From Cryptomeria japonica (taxonomy: Eukaryota > Streptophyta > Pinopsida > Cupressales > Cupressaceae), in the NCBI RefSeq assembly GCF_030272615.1, contig NC_081407.1, positions 262,496,574 to 262,560,573 on the forward strand: a stretch of DNA of 64,000 bases, in the 5' to 3' direction. The notes beneath the pieces are model-generated. The model did not search any database. It was not told where the DNA came from and saw nothing but the letters and a program-made list of their open reading frames with translations. Made by a program: the position numbers and the translations under genes. Positions 37,006 to 49,279 of this stretch are shown piece after piece (position 1 is the first letter of the stretch; each line of letters begins with the position of its first letter).

Positions 37006-37719
37006 GATTTAGCTAGTGTATTAATTAGAAAACAAAATGGTGGTATGATCTAGGAATAGCACATTCTACTTGGTTAGATCCTTTTCTACTCACTCAATAC
37101 TGCGTCACCCATACTCTGCAACTCCTTCAACAAATCGCATCAACATCAACTCATAACATTAACTGTATCTTGTATATCAAAATAACTCATCACAATGTCT
37201 TTTTATAGACATTAGATTTCATGTCGGCTCAAGAACCTCAACACAATTTCCTAGGTTCAGTGAATGTGGATAATATTCCTTAACACATCATAAATCACCA
37301 CCAAAAATGTCAGTTGGTGGTGACACATCATGACTAATGATAGCTCATCATACAATCAGTGAAACCAGTTGGTACATCGATATCGGTTGAGTGTTGTCCA
37401 CTTTCAACTCACATACAGATTGTCTCCAAGTGCCTCCTTGCCTCTCTCCATTGCATCTCAAAACTAGTGATAGTGGATTTGACCAAAACCGATTGTCTTA
37501 ACTGCATATACTGGTTGTCTACATATACTGGTTTAGACACCTTCATACCGGTTAGACTTACTCTACACATATGATACCAGTTAATAATAAAAAGACTTAA
37601 TAGTAGTACCACTTTGACCTAACTATTATACAAAGATGACTAAGACAATCAAAACATGTGTGTGTCATCAATGACAACACATAAAGTCATCCAATATGAA
37701 AATAATCGTCTTGCCAACA
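37006..37719 (-). repeat. 3' LTR of element D, right part
   Basis: Begins with the E target duplication GATTT and ends with TGCCAACA, the reverse complement of the LTR start TGTTGGCA. Resembles the equivalent part of the E LTR only loosely ('GAATAGCAC', 'GATCCTTTT'), so D is a separate family. Confidence 0.75.
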
Positions 37720-37948
37720 ATCTCCCCCTTTGGCATTGATGGCAACTCTTAGGAAAATTTTGTCAACTAAGTATACTTATAAAAATGTACAGACTCCCTC
37801 TTAATAGTACATACACAATTTTGACCTCTTAAACTAATTCTACTCCCCCTTTGACAACAATGCCAAATTGAAAAGTAAAATACATATATTACATCAAAAT
37901 TTGTCACCAAAAATTTCATATATATATAAATAAGAGTTTTTAAAGTCT
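37720..37948 (-). promoter_or_regulatory. 3' untranslated region of element D with two polypurine tracts
   Basis: CCAAAGGGGGAGAT at about 37720-37733 adjoins the LTR; TTGTCAAAGGGGGAGTAG follows at about 37842-37860 in the same 'GGCATTGTTGTC' context as in C and E. The remaining sequence is AT-rich and non-coding. Confidence 0.7.
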
Positions 37949-38617
37949 TTACATTGCAATTATTGAGAAAATGTCACTGAAATAAATCTTCAACTCTGCA
38001 AGATCATTATCCCATGTTTGTAATAGTGTCTCAGTGATCTCAACATTTGTCAAAATTTGTGCAGCAAATTCTTCCATTCCATCAACAATGCTCATCTCCG
38101 GGGTTGCCAAAACCACTTCATAATCCTTGTATGCCCTTTGTAGGATTTCAACTTTTGGAATTAGCTAATTCTTCATCTCTTTCAAGGATCTGATCCACTT
38201 CACCTATTCAAAATCATAAACTTCTAATAGATGTTGTAAGGTATCAACAAATTTACCAAAATTTAAAGCAGAATCATGTACTGGTATATATGCATCACTT
38301 ATCCTCTCCAGTTCCTTTTCTGTATCTTCTCGCTTCTTCTTCAAATCAAAATAGAAAAATGAAAATTTAGATATATTAGCCAAAAGCTTACCTCCAGTTT
38401 CTATACTAGTTCTTAACAGATCTCTATTCATAGTTAAGGCAATCTTGCCTTTATCAATTTTTGAAATTAATTGCTCTTCCCTCTTCTTCCTATAATATTT
38501 TGCTGCTAAGGCATGAGTTGCCTCTTCAAGTGTTTTTAGTTGATCACTAGCATCAACAACCAACTGTCCAAGATTAGCAATAAGGGTAGATAAATTACTA
38601 GTATCAGTCTTCAGTAG
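37949..38617 (-). pseudogene. Unknown coiled-coil ORF of element D, C-terminal part
   Basis: Minus-strand frame ending at TAA 37949-37951 ('LAELKIYFSDIFSIIAM'). It is Leu-, Glu- and Lys-rich ('NLGQLVVDASDQLKTLEEATHALAAKYYRKKREEQLIS', 'LKKKREDTEKELERI') and probably forms coiled coils. In-frame stops at 38204 and near 38165 are the only breaks. When the 5-bp duplication AGTAG is counted once, this frame joins the one at 62495 without a gap: codons on both sides read '...VVDILSSL' | 'LLKTDTSNL...'. So G inserted into an existing coding region. No family recognised. Confidence 0.65.
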
Positions 38618-38947
38618 TGTTATCACTGATTAAAAATAGGCTTTTCTTTTTCCATGATTGGCTTTGAGTTGTTGAAATTTTGAATAGGGTGTAGTTCCAA
38701 ATGCTTCAGCTTTGTTCTAGACCTTAGGGGTTTAAGGGTTTTTGATTTTAGATCCTCTTGTGTTCATTTTAAACCCTCTGGTTTCTAATATTTCATTACT
38801 TTATTCACTTAAGTAATGGGTAATGGGGTCACAGGAAGTGTCCCCCCTTGTTGTTTGCCTAGGCGGTCATGTTAATTAATCAAAAAATTTATGCCATATA
38901 TGTTTTCTCCTAAAGTTGTCGGGCCCAGTAACTAGTGCGCATCTCGT

Positions 38948-39850
38948 GGATGGATCCACGGCTCGCATTATTTCACTAGGCAAAGTTGCGCATAGTTTAA
39001 AACCAGCGAAGTTGCGAAAACCACATGGCATGCCACATAGACGGTCCAACTAGTTGTTGACAGCAAGTAAAATGGTGGCGCGTGGCACAAGTCACAATAG
39101 TCAGTGGGTCGGGATTAAAGGCTAGTCAGCGGGCCCACCCCTCCTGAGAGCCATTTCAGGCGGTTAAAAGCAGATCAACTTGAGAGATGATCCGATGGCC
39201 CGTGCTATTTCGCAAGGGTAAGATGCCCGTTCTTTATACCCCGCGAAATAGCGAGAGTGCACGAGAGCCGTCCACGTGTCATGATGATGACCTAGAAGAT
39301 ATAGCTGTTAAGAAGAAAGTGGGGCCCTGTGGTTTCCTTCTGGTGTATAACAAAGTGACAAGTCAGCTCTGAAAGTGACTAGGCGCCAGGTGTTCACAAT
39401 GAGTCAGCGGGCCCACCCCTCCTGAGAGCCTTTTTAGAGGATTAAAAGCCGATCATCTTAAGAGATGATCCGACGGCCCATGCTATTTTGCAAGGGTAAG
39501 ATGCCCATTCTTTATATCCCGCGAAATAGTGAGAGTGCACGAGAGCCGTCCATGTGTCATGATGACACATGGTCTAAGAAGAAAGTGTGGGCCCGCCAAG
39601 GTGGAACCGGCGGTATAAAAGAAAGACACGCGGCTAGCATTAAGTCGACTACGAAGGAAATTTCAAGGCCAATGGTTAGGTGCCACATGGTATTATATAG
39701 CCAATAGAGAGGTGGGACCAACTGTGGAGCCAAATTTGTTAGTTAATCTAACGCTTGATCAAGTTTCTTTTGATCGGATGGTCGACGCTATTTCGCAGGA
39801 CTAAGCTGCCCGATAGTTATGCTTCGCGAAGTTGCGAAAGAGCAGAATGA
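38948..39850 (+). repeat. Four hairpin repeats in LTR-1 of element G
   Basis: Four diverged copies of an 80-100 bp unit at 38948-39030, 39183-39281, 39461-39560 and 39768-39850. The core pairs CTATTTCGC with GCGAAATAG across a spacer with GGTAAGATGCCC. Copies 2 and 3 are closest and are followed by CACGTGTCATG. Placed upstream of the TATA-like box, so probably in U3. Confidence 0.7.
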
Positions 39851-42800
39851 AACACTTGTAAGAACGTTGTGACCCGTTGGAGCGAAAAATATGAATTCTC
39901 GTATGAATTCAATTTTCAAGGGACGGCCGAAGCATGCGGGATCAATGTTGTAGTTAAGGCCCAGAGTAAGAAATTTGATTTCCTATCAACCAGGTGAAGA
40001 TATCTTTTAAAGAATTTTGCAGAAGAGTAGACGTAGAGTTATTTTCTTCAGATACAGAGCAAGTCAATTCAGTTGCAGAGCAAATTCCTTCAAGCGAAGA
40101 ACAGGTTCTCTCATCTTCTTATGTAAGCAATTCCTATGTAGTGTTTTAAATAAGATAATTGATTCATCACATAATTGTTTAGGAGTGGTATTCATTTATT
40201 ACGTTTCCAAAATGGCTCCTAAAAGAGAATTTTCTGGTAAGGTTAACAATTCAGAGATGAGTGTTTGTGATGATTTTTTAGAACAGTTGATGTTGTCAAC
40301 TAATCAGGCATCAAAGGCAAAAGAATTAGTACCCAAAGCTTCCCGTTTAAAGATAGGAGAAGGATTATATGACAAGGGTAACTGGTTGAGAGACCCACAG
40401 GCTGGATTGTTTGGGTTGGGATTGTTTAAAGTTGGATTCGGAATGAGAAATTGTCCTGCCCTGCAAAACTGTATCTGGGAGTTAGATGTCGGGAAGTTAG
40501 TTGTCCCAGGGGTATTTATGGACACAGATTTGCTGACCTAAATTGCGCTCAACTATGATCCAGTCACAAGAAGCATTCGGGATGTAAATGGGAAAACCCT
40601 TGTTGAGATTAATGCTGAAGAGTTCAGGACAGCTTTTGGGCTTAATGAGTTCATCAATTTTCTAGAACCTATAAATTTAACATCATTAGCTCAAATTTAC
40701 GGCGCTCAGAGGAGTCATCTCAGGAATGGGACTCTCAAGGAATTTTTTGTAAAAATAGGAGGATTAACAGTTGTAGGACCTAACACACAGGAGCCCTTTT
40801 CATTAAGTATGTTCACCCTAAGGGCTAAAGGAATGTATTGGGCACTTTGCCAAGTTTTGGGAGAAGATGCTGAAGCAAATATGCCGAATCATTACTTGTT
40901 AATGATCCCTCAGATTTTGAATCCTTCTCTTGCAATCGCATTTGATTATGCCTCTTATATTGCTGATGCTATTCATGGAGGGTTAATAGGAATCAAGAAT
41001 GGAAAGGTGGATAGGCCTTTCAGATGGTACTCACTCCTGATGCATCTTTTTCTCTTCAAAGGTGGTGATTACTTTGCCAGTGGACTGGACCTTGTTAAGG
41101 AAAATGAAGGAGAAAAAATGCCGGTACAATTATGGAGTACTGTGTTGTCATGGGACAGAGAGGATGCTAGTTTTTTAAAGTTTGATAAATATTTTGCATC
41201 AAAGATAAGAACTCTCCTCTGCTTTGAGAACCCAAGAATCCCCAAAGTTCTTCTAGAATTCATGAGACCAAAAGAATTTGCAGAGAACATAAAAATTGTT
41301 CATAACTGGGTTGACATTTGTCCACTACAGTGTCTAGGTGTGCAGATCCAGAAGACTTCTTCAACGGTATGTTTAGGAAGAGGGTAGCATGTAGAGGTAG
41401 GCCTCATCAATTCTAGTTTCTTGAAGACCTCATCAGAAATGAGTTTGATCTAGATGAGCAGGAGCTTAGGAAAGAGAAGTGGGTGGCTTATAAGAAAGCC
41501 TTGGATTTTGTGCATCAGTTTGATGCTAGCTATGACCCATTGTCTAGTTTTTTCCCACTGGAAGAGAAAATAAAGTTTTTAATTGTTTGCTTTGAAGATG
41601 TCATGCAGACACTGAAGGAGAAGACGGAAGCTGTAATCAAGAGCAACTTTGAGAAGGCAAGAATGATCCTGAGTAGGTCAGCTACCAGCAAACCAATCCC
41701 TCCTGGTGATTACACACTGCATAAGAAATCCAGTTATAGTGTGCTGGTGCCTACAATAGGGGAGCCCTCTACCTCCAAAGGAAAGAGGAAGATACAAGAT
41801 GTCATTGACATCCAAAAGAGCCCAAAGAAGCAAAGGGTGGGGAAAGAAGTACAATCAGATACACCTTTTTATTCCCCATCCCAATCCCCTATCCATATAG
41901 GAAATGAGCAAGGAGCAGCTGAGCAACTCCTACAATTGGGTAGTCTAGAGGAAATTGCATACACTTATGATGAAGTGGAGGAAGGGATGCCAGAAGAACC
42001 CATTGTTGCTGAAATGGATATTACCTCCAGTGAACTTAAAGGCCAGGAGTGGGATCCTGAGATAAAGCAGACAAGTAGTGCCTTTCTAGCTGATAACAAT
42101 TTTGTCACATCAGACGCATTTATGCAGTTTATATGGAAACAACACATAGATAGATATAATGCTAGATGTGTGTCGTGCCCAAGCTTTAGGGCACAAAAAC
42201 GGAACAACAAATTTTTTTTTTTTTTTTGACGTCATGAACTCGCTATAAATCCTAATACATAACAACTGTATTTAAAGTTTTGTCTTAACTAGGATGTAAA
42301 TAAACGTACTTACTAGGTTAAGTTAAATAACCAACTCGAGCGAGTGACTTGATTGGTGGAGATTAATTTGCATTGCGCATTAGTTAGCTAGCTCAATTAC
42401 CTAAGACGAGTCGTCGCTAATTACATCGAGGGATAATTCGGATATCTTAATGTATTAAATCATTCCAGGACATATAATGATATTGTTAATGATTATTTGA
42501 TGCTCATATAAAATTTATTATCCACATCCACCCAATGGGGGTTTCGAATTACTACAATGTCATTTGCCCACTGAAACCGACAATTACTAGGGCCAATTCT
42601 AATTTTCCCTAAATCCCTTGATTTTGTCATTTAAATTTCGATCCAGCCAAATATCGGTCTCAAGGCCTAAAGTTCAAAAATCTACAATTTCCTCCTTTTA
42701 AATTTTTTTTTTTCTAAAGTCCAATTATATTGAGGGAAATCCATTGATTAATTAAATAAATTAATCGATTTAATGTATGGGGTATCCAACCATAATAATC

Positions 42801-43170
42801 CCTTTGTTTTCAAATCCCTTTAAAATTTTACTATTTTAAAATTTTAAATCTCCTAAAGAGTAAATAGACATATAATAATTCTATCGTTAAAATAACCCCA
42901 TTCCATATATTACAAAAAATCAAGTTTTAAATTCCAATCTAAACGGACATATAAAAATTCCATTATGGAATTGCCCCCAAATATATATGTATATTAAAAA
43001 TCAAGGTTTAAAATCCCAACTTAAATTCCTCATATATATATATAGATTCTTAAATACTAACCCTCATTATAATTTTAAAAAAACCAATTTAAATGCCCCC
43101 AAATCTAAATCTCCTATATGTATATAAATATATATGTATATATAAATATACATATATATATATCAATATA

Positions 43171-43173
<3 letters not shown>

Positions 43174-43216
<43 letters not shown>
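43174..43216 (+). repeat. TA microsatellite
   Basis: Pure TA run of about 43 bases within a longer AT-rich stretch of element H. Confidence 0.9.
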
Positions 43217-43218
<2 letters not shown>

Positions 43219-43221
43219 GCT

Positions 43222-43335
43222 AACCCTAACCCGAAATGGGGTTAGGGTTGCATTTTTACATATTACACTTGTCTTATGTTATTTTTACCCTTTTTTTTTT
43301 TACATATTATACCCTAACCTGAAATGGGTTAGGGT
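43222..43335 (+). repeat. Two telomere-like inverted repeats
   Basis: AACCCTAACCC ... GGGTTAGGGTT with a 6-base loop at 43222-43249 (stem 11), and a second copy with a 9-bp stem at 43311-43335. Both have the loop core GAAAT. They resemble plant telomere units but each is only two units long. Confidence 0.75.
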
Positions 43336-43462
43336 TTTATATTAACCCTTTTTCTTTGTTTTGTTTTCTTTCTCTTTTTTTTTGTTTTGGAATGTGACTG
43401 CAGGTACGGAGGCGGAGGGTTTCATGCGGGGAGAAGCGGTGGAGGAGGAAGGGTTTCGGGCG

Positions 43463-43698
43463 CCGCTGTGCATACGCACAGTGGCGGCAACGCCGCCCAC
43501 TGTGTGTACACACAGTGGCAGACGGCATAGCCGCCGCCCACTGTGTATACACACAGTGGCGGGCGCCGTTCACTGTGCGTAGCACAGTGGCGGCTGCGAC
43601 CGCCCACTGTGTTACACACAGTGCGGTGCCCTTCGGCGCCGCCCACTGTGTGTAACACAGTGGCTCGGCCGTGGCCGTCCACTGTGTTACGCACAGTG
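43463..43698 (+). repeat. Array of seven palindromic hairpins
   Basis: Seven units built on CCACTGTGTG ... CACACAGTGG, at 43463-43484, 43497-43518 (perfect 22-bp palindrome), 43538-43559, 43571-43589, 43605-43623, 43643-43663 and 43680-43698. Each is separated by 11-20 bp of GC-rich sequence (GGCGG, CGCCG). Loop sequence varies (GTAC, TATAC, GTA, TAC, TTA). The block is GC-rich in an otherwise AT-rich element. Confidence 0.9.
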
Positions 43699-46600
43699 AC
43701 CCGTGTGTCTCCTCTCTTTTTTTAAAAAAAAAAAATAATATTAAAATGCATAGTTCGTGGGGGTGAATAATATGTGCTGTGTTTTTTTTGAAATATCAAA
43801 TGTATATTATATATATATATATATAATATGCACAATATCATTTATGAATATGAAGATATTTTCTTCTACAGGCATTCACAGAGCATATTTTTTGATGCAG
43901 AATATATATATATATGATTAAAGGGTTTATTCTGCATTATATTTTATATGATTTGTAACAGAGATGCACCGGATTCAAAATACATGTTTTTTTTTGTTTT
44001 TGTTTTTTTTAATTTCGTTGTTACAGGGGTATACATATACAGGAAACTTATATATATATATTTTCTATATATATAGGTATATATTTTCATTATATATACT
44101 TATATACATATAGAAATATATATATATGACTAAATGTTGAAGTAATAGGGTTAAAAACCCTTATATTGATCTGAGGTTTTTAACCATCTACATTCCCTTT
44201 TTAGTCTTCTAACAGCATTTAGAATAGATCTATTTATTTCTTCCTTTTATTTAAACTTTCTACAGCAATGAAGCAATACTGGTTCTCCTTTCTTTCTAAT
44301 AGACATAAAATAACAGAATATAAAACTAAGCAAGTAAATAATAACCCTACTGCATTTCTTCTTTTTCTTTCTTTAACATTTGCAGTAAATAAACTAGTAA
44401 ATAGTAAATAAGAAATCCTAATGCATCCTTTTTTTTCTGTTTTCTTTTCTTTAATATTGCAGTAAATAACATGTTACAAACCAGATTTAAATGTAGACTA
44501 CAACAAACACAATAGTCATCAAATATAATAAAAGTTACATTTACATTGTTTTTCCAGAATGATAGTTACAATAACCCAAACATGAAAATGGGTAGATAGT
44601 CTAACAGTCCCCTTTTTTTTTCTCTAATCTTTACACAGAAAATAATAATTACATTTATTTAAACAGAAACAGAATCATTTTAAGCCCTATATTTACATAT
44701 GCACTTTCTCTTCTTTTTCTTTTGCTACAAAGCATAAGGTTACATTTCTTCCTTCCTTTCTGCATTTAAATAAAAATAAGAATCTGAATAGTAGTCTGCA
44801 ACACAAAATCTGCAGCTCTTAGTCTTTTTTTTTTCCCAAGCCACCTGCAAGTAAAACTTAGGACTGTGACCATGGGATGCTCACCTCCCAGCCTAGGCTT
44901 ACCAGAAGCCACCCCCGAGCTAGGAGAATCAAGACCTAGACGGGTTACAACCAGGCAATACAACACAACAATAGGGCAAACACACAACACATACACTTTC
45001 CCATCCCAAGCTACACTTTCACCACACTTGGGGTGATCAATCTACGGGTGGAAGTGGACCAAGTACCATTGGGGAGACTGCAGCCAAAAATATAACACAA
45101 GCCACCTCATGGAAACTCAAAATACTCAACAGAATTCATCCCAACCACCTTATGCCCCCCAAAGGCTCAAAGCCATTTCTCTCCCCTTATGACCCCCAAA
45201 TGCATACACAAGGCTATGCAGCAAGGGTCACAAAGGACACCCATGAGATCACTCTCCTTAAGGAGAGCCTCTCACCCAAGGCTGTCATGCTTCTTCCACC
45301 CCAAGATCATCCTACTCTCCCAAGAGTAGAAGATCTTGGACACTCCCAAAACAAGAACACAAAATAGAAAAACATAGAAATGAAACTACACATTATTTTC
45401 TTCAACAACAATTTACATACACACTTTCTTTACAAGCATTTCTTTCCTTCAACAAAACAACATAACTAACATAGACAACAAAACCAAGAGGAGATAACAA
45501 CCAACCTTATTCTGCCAATAGGTATGCTAAACTTAGTTGGAGATGAGCTGCCCAATCCACACAACTTTCTGCAATTCCTTGGCCCCCAAATTCCTCTAAT
45601 TCCTAAAACTGGTTTTTCCTTCCAAGTGTTTTTTTTTTTCTCAAAAATCTCCAAGAATGGAGAGTGGGTGATTAGCTCCCTAAGCTTCCATTCTTAGCCT
45701 AAGAAGGCCTCTCTCACTCCTTCCAACCTCTTGGATAGAGTGAGTGACCTCCCATTGGGTTGGTCTTCCCTAGGTCTTACACACTCCCTAACCTAGGTGC
45801 CTAGAGAAGGGAAATGGAATGGGGAAGAGGGATTACTATCTCCAAGAAGGTTATCCTACCAAGGATGGCACTCCTATAGATGGAATTCGTCCATCTTGGG
45901 AAAACCACTTTTTTGGGTGGTTAAACAAGTCCTAAGGGAAAGACACATGGCCAATTTTGGCCTTCACCCATAGGTACCCCATGAGGCCTAATAGAAAAGC
46001 TCTAAAATTGACTCTAGGAGTTGATTTGACCTTCAGAAAGTCCACCTGAAGTTAACCTATGGGTCAACTTTGAGTTGACCTTCCTTGTGGCTCTCTAACC
46101 TAGATTTCTTGGTTCCTTCAAGGATAATTAGGGGATATAAACATTAACAAAAATAAAACTTTCAAAAAGGTGACATGACAATTGCCAACACAACATACTA
46201 CATAGGTGTCAAGTGACACTACAAAATAATTCCACATCACAATAACCACATGGCAATTGTCCCTTAAACAATTTAATCAATCCAATAAATACAAATTACA
46301 CTCATGCAACATTTTACATTTACGAATAAAATACAGTACATACGGGGTGTTGTCTCTCCAAATAGACAACCCCTGGTTTTACTAACGCACATTGGCCTAG
46401 GCTTGATTCTCCCTAATATTTCCATGGTCACATGGATATTTTCCTGCACATCTCAATTTAAACATTAGTACTTCCCAAATAGCCTCATATAATATATAAA
46501 ATCACATAATCAGAATACAATACATTCATTTTGCAAAGACTTGACATTATGAAATATGATTTGTCACAATTCAAAGCAATTTCCTCATAATCCTCAAAAT

Positions 46601-49261
46601 TTGATCCATCTACAATATATGCAAACATTTTCCAAACATTATATCAAATCCTGAAATTCAGATAATAACCTACATCATCACAACATTACCTTAATCTAGA
46701 ATAATATAATATTCTATAATTCACAAGGCATAGAAATGAAGCATCCACATATATCAATGTTACCAAAATCGCGGAATCATGAAAAGTTCTATGTCCATAG
46801 TGTGTCCAAACTAGTATCCAAAATAGTTCCAAAATGAAAATAACTGAAGAGATAGGATGGGTTGGGGTAGGGCCTCACAATGTGAAACAAGAAAGGTTGA
46901 GCAGCCCAATAAAGATCCAGCCCTGGTGGAAGAGGAAATAAAGCAAGAGATGATGGAAGAATTCAAAACCATCACCCCTGAAAAGGGAAGAGATATGGTA
47001 GCACAAGCTGGAGTGCTTATATTACTTGAATGGGATATTGCAGATGCCCTAGTATTAGATGCAGTAAGAAAAGAGACTAAACCTATGGAGGGGGTTACTT
47101 TCAATAAGGATAATGCTGCACTCGTCATGTGGTCTCTCAAGAGAAATGAGAGTAAGAAAAGCAAAGACACCCTAGGGTTGAGTTACCTTGGTGGAATGAT
47201 GGTGAAGAGAGTGCAGAGTATAGGGGTGGTGGAGGCTACTAGCACTGTGTTAGAGACTGCAAAATTTAGTGTTGCAGTATTAGAGAAGGAAGCCAAAGAG
47301 AAAGAGGCCCTCCAAATTAAGTTGGAAATAGTTTTGAAGGCTTATAACAATGCCAAGGAGGAGGTAAGAGGTAAGGATAGCATCATTGCCAAATTGCAGA
47401 GCCAGTTGACTGGACAATACCATCAAGGTGAGTCTTCAACACTGATGATCTCCTCTTCTCCTGCAAGACCTCCACCTAACAACCCTATCATTGAATTTCC
47501 ACCATCTCCAGCACCCTCCAGCTCTCAAATGATTGAAATCACTCCCCAAGAATTAGAAAATTTGAAATAGGCTCAGGCCTTATATGCAAAGAAATATGAG
47601 GAGAAAGTAAGGGCTACAATTTCTAGTTTTGCAGATACAATAAATGCCTCATTGGTCTACAACAATGTAGGTAAAATTATGGAAATATGGAATGAGCTCA
47701 GGAGAGACAAGGCCATTTTGACGCCTATTTTTGACAGATGGAGGCCTAGGGAGCCAGATTTAGAGTTTATGTGTGTATCCTGTGATGAAGCAAGGGCCAA
47801 TCCCATCATTAAATCCACTTCTGATGTCGCTAAAATCTTAATACAATTAGCAGCAGAGGTGGATAATGTGGATAGGAAGGTTAATCTATGCAAGAAGGAA
47901 TACACTGACCAAGTTTTTGAGTTGCTCCCAGGAGTTTTTGCTAGCCCGGATCAGTTAAAAGACAAACAAGTTTGGCTTAAGGAGATAGAAGCTAAATTGT
48001 CAGCAAGAGTTAAGAGAATTATTGATCTTGATGATGCTTCTTTCTTTGTTGTGACAATACAAGAGATAGAGAAAATTAAGTCACATTATGCTTTTCTCAA
48101 TTCAGAAGTCAACAAAATGAGAAATTCTTGGAAAATGTTGACTAAGACTAAAGATAAAGTGATTAATTTCTCATGGCGGACAGAAGAGGTGTATGGTGAG
48201 TGGACAATTAAATATGCCACCCATGATCCAAAATAGTTGGAGAGCGCCCCTGAAAAGGTAGAAGAGGTTGCAACTGAACAACTTGTTGAAGAAACCGCAG
48301 AGGCCGAAAAGTGTTTGTAACTGCTTTTGTGAAAAGTTTGTAACCTCTTTATTTTGAAAGAAATACTTGTAAGAAACTCTCTTCGAGAAGTCCGAAACTT
48401 GGTGCATCCATGTTGTTATAAATGGATACCAGGATGAGAGGAAAAGAGATCGCAAAGAATTGTAAGAAAACGCTGCAGAAATTTATCTGAGCTTTTCTAA
48501 GTTTAATGGAGAATCAAAATTTCTTGTAATATTTCTTGAACCAAATATCAATATACAGACCATTGGTTTTGAGTAAAGCTCTGTGTTGTCTTCAAGTGTG
48601 TTTGCAAATTTGTTTACTGTTTTCATTTTGAATAATCTAGGGTTGTTCTGTTTGAATGGAATTGCAAAGCAATTTTAGTAGAAGTGTTCGTTAGCTTTTG
48701 TCTTTAGGAAGGAAATTAAAGATGCGGGGATCACTCATACCGGTAAACTCTTTTGGAAGAGACTTTGAATTTTGATGATCATAGCTTAATTTGGGATGCG
48801 TAAATTATTGTAGGTGTCAGGCATATACAAGGATTAATAGAAACTAAGCCAATGGGAAGCATAAAGATGTTTTGTTTGAGAAGTCTTATTTGAGTTTAGA
48901 TGACTCTGTGACCTTGGATAAGGCACTGGTATTGATTGAAGTCGTTTATTGCATGTTTTGTTGATCGAAACACTGAATTTAAGTATAACTTCCATTATTT
49001 GTTTTCAGTTGATTTCAAGGTGAATAGATCCACTGGTTTTCTGGACTGGTTTACTGTGGGTTTATGTTTGAAAGTGTGAATTCAATTCACAAAGGTATAC
49101 CCACTTAGGCTCTGAGTAAGCCCGAAGTGTAGAAGGTTTAATCAAACCTTGTCATATGTTGTCTTGAGAATTTCCTTATCTTTGATGTCTCTTCTGCACC
49201 AAGCTTAAATCATATTATTTTAAGGATGTTAAAGGGAATCAGATTTTGAAGAAAACAAAAG

Positions 49262-49279
49262 TGGCGACTCTACTAGGGA
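49262..49279 (+). promoter_or_regulatory. Primer-binding site of element G
   Basis: TGGCGACTCTACTAGGGA, a few bases after the LTR. It resembles the tRNA-Arg-type site described for Ogre elements. A second copy of the first 11 bases, TGGCGACTCTA, is at 49360-49370, 98 bp downstream. Confidence 0.75.

Larger units (their letters stand above)
42171..46879 (+). mobile_element. Element H: probable 4.7-kb solo LTR
   Basis: Inserted in LTR-1 of G with perfect ATGTG duplications (42166-42170 and 46880-46884). The uninterrupted site is visible at 60110-60125 in LTR-2. Ends are TGTCGTGCCC and GGGCCTCACA, an imperfect inverted repeat with TG...CA. No direct repeat of the ends, no primer-binding site and no pol were found, so a solo LTR is the simplest reading; a non-autonomous element with unrecognised ends is possible. 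Strand is arbitrary. Nothing in it looks like a conserved coding region. Confidence 0.8.
40212..48236 (+). pseudogene. LTR ORF of element G, LTR-1 copy (split by H)
   Basis: Copy of the long LTR ORF starting MAPKREFSG at 40212. The first part runs to 42165 and the second from 46880 to the TAG at 48234. Its start is better preserved than in LTR-2: codons that are stops in LTR-2 at 57931, 57985 and 58087 are sense here (GAA, CAG, TGG). It has its own breaks: a TAG at 40539, a 247-bp deletion at 41320 (also a frameshift), the 4.7-kb H insertion with TSD ATGTG, and a TAG near 47568. The last 194 codons are nearly identical to LTR-2. Used together, the two copies show that the progenitor frame was open throughout. 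Confidence 0.75.
38618..49257 (+). repeat. LTR-1 (5') of element G, containing H
   Basis: Without H and one copy of its duplication this is 5,926 bp; adding the 247 bp missing near 41320 gives 6,173, equal to LTR-2. Difference from LTR-2 is about 12 in the first 260 bp, about 3% around 47280-47640, and almost none at 47643-48360. The 3' end is placed at GAAAACA; a few bases either way are possible. Confidence 0.88.

Noticed and set aside
43222-43249. Interstitial telomere
   Set aside because: Only two telomere-like units per arm and arranged head to head; reported as a hairpin instead.
43463-43698. CRISPR array
   Set aside because: Units are palindromes with irregular 11-20 bp spacing in a plant retroelement, with no direct-repeat/spacer structure and no cas genes.
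43342-43725. Overlapping ORFs on both strands over 43342-43725
   Set aside because: They exist because the hairpin array is GC-rich and lacks stops in several frames; no frame looks like protein.
44766-45367. Short ORFs at 44766-45367
   Set aside because: Within non-coding element H, no conserved motif, composition like the surroundings.
42171-46879. DNA transposon
   Set aside because: Ends are TG...CA with a 5-bp duplication and no transposase; LTR origin fits better.
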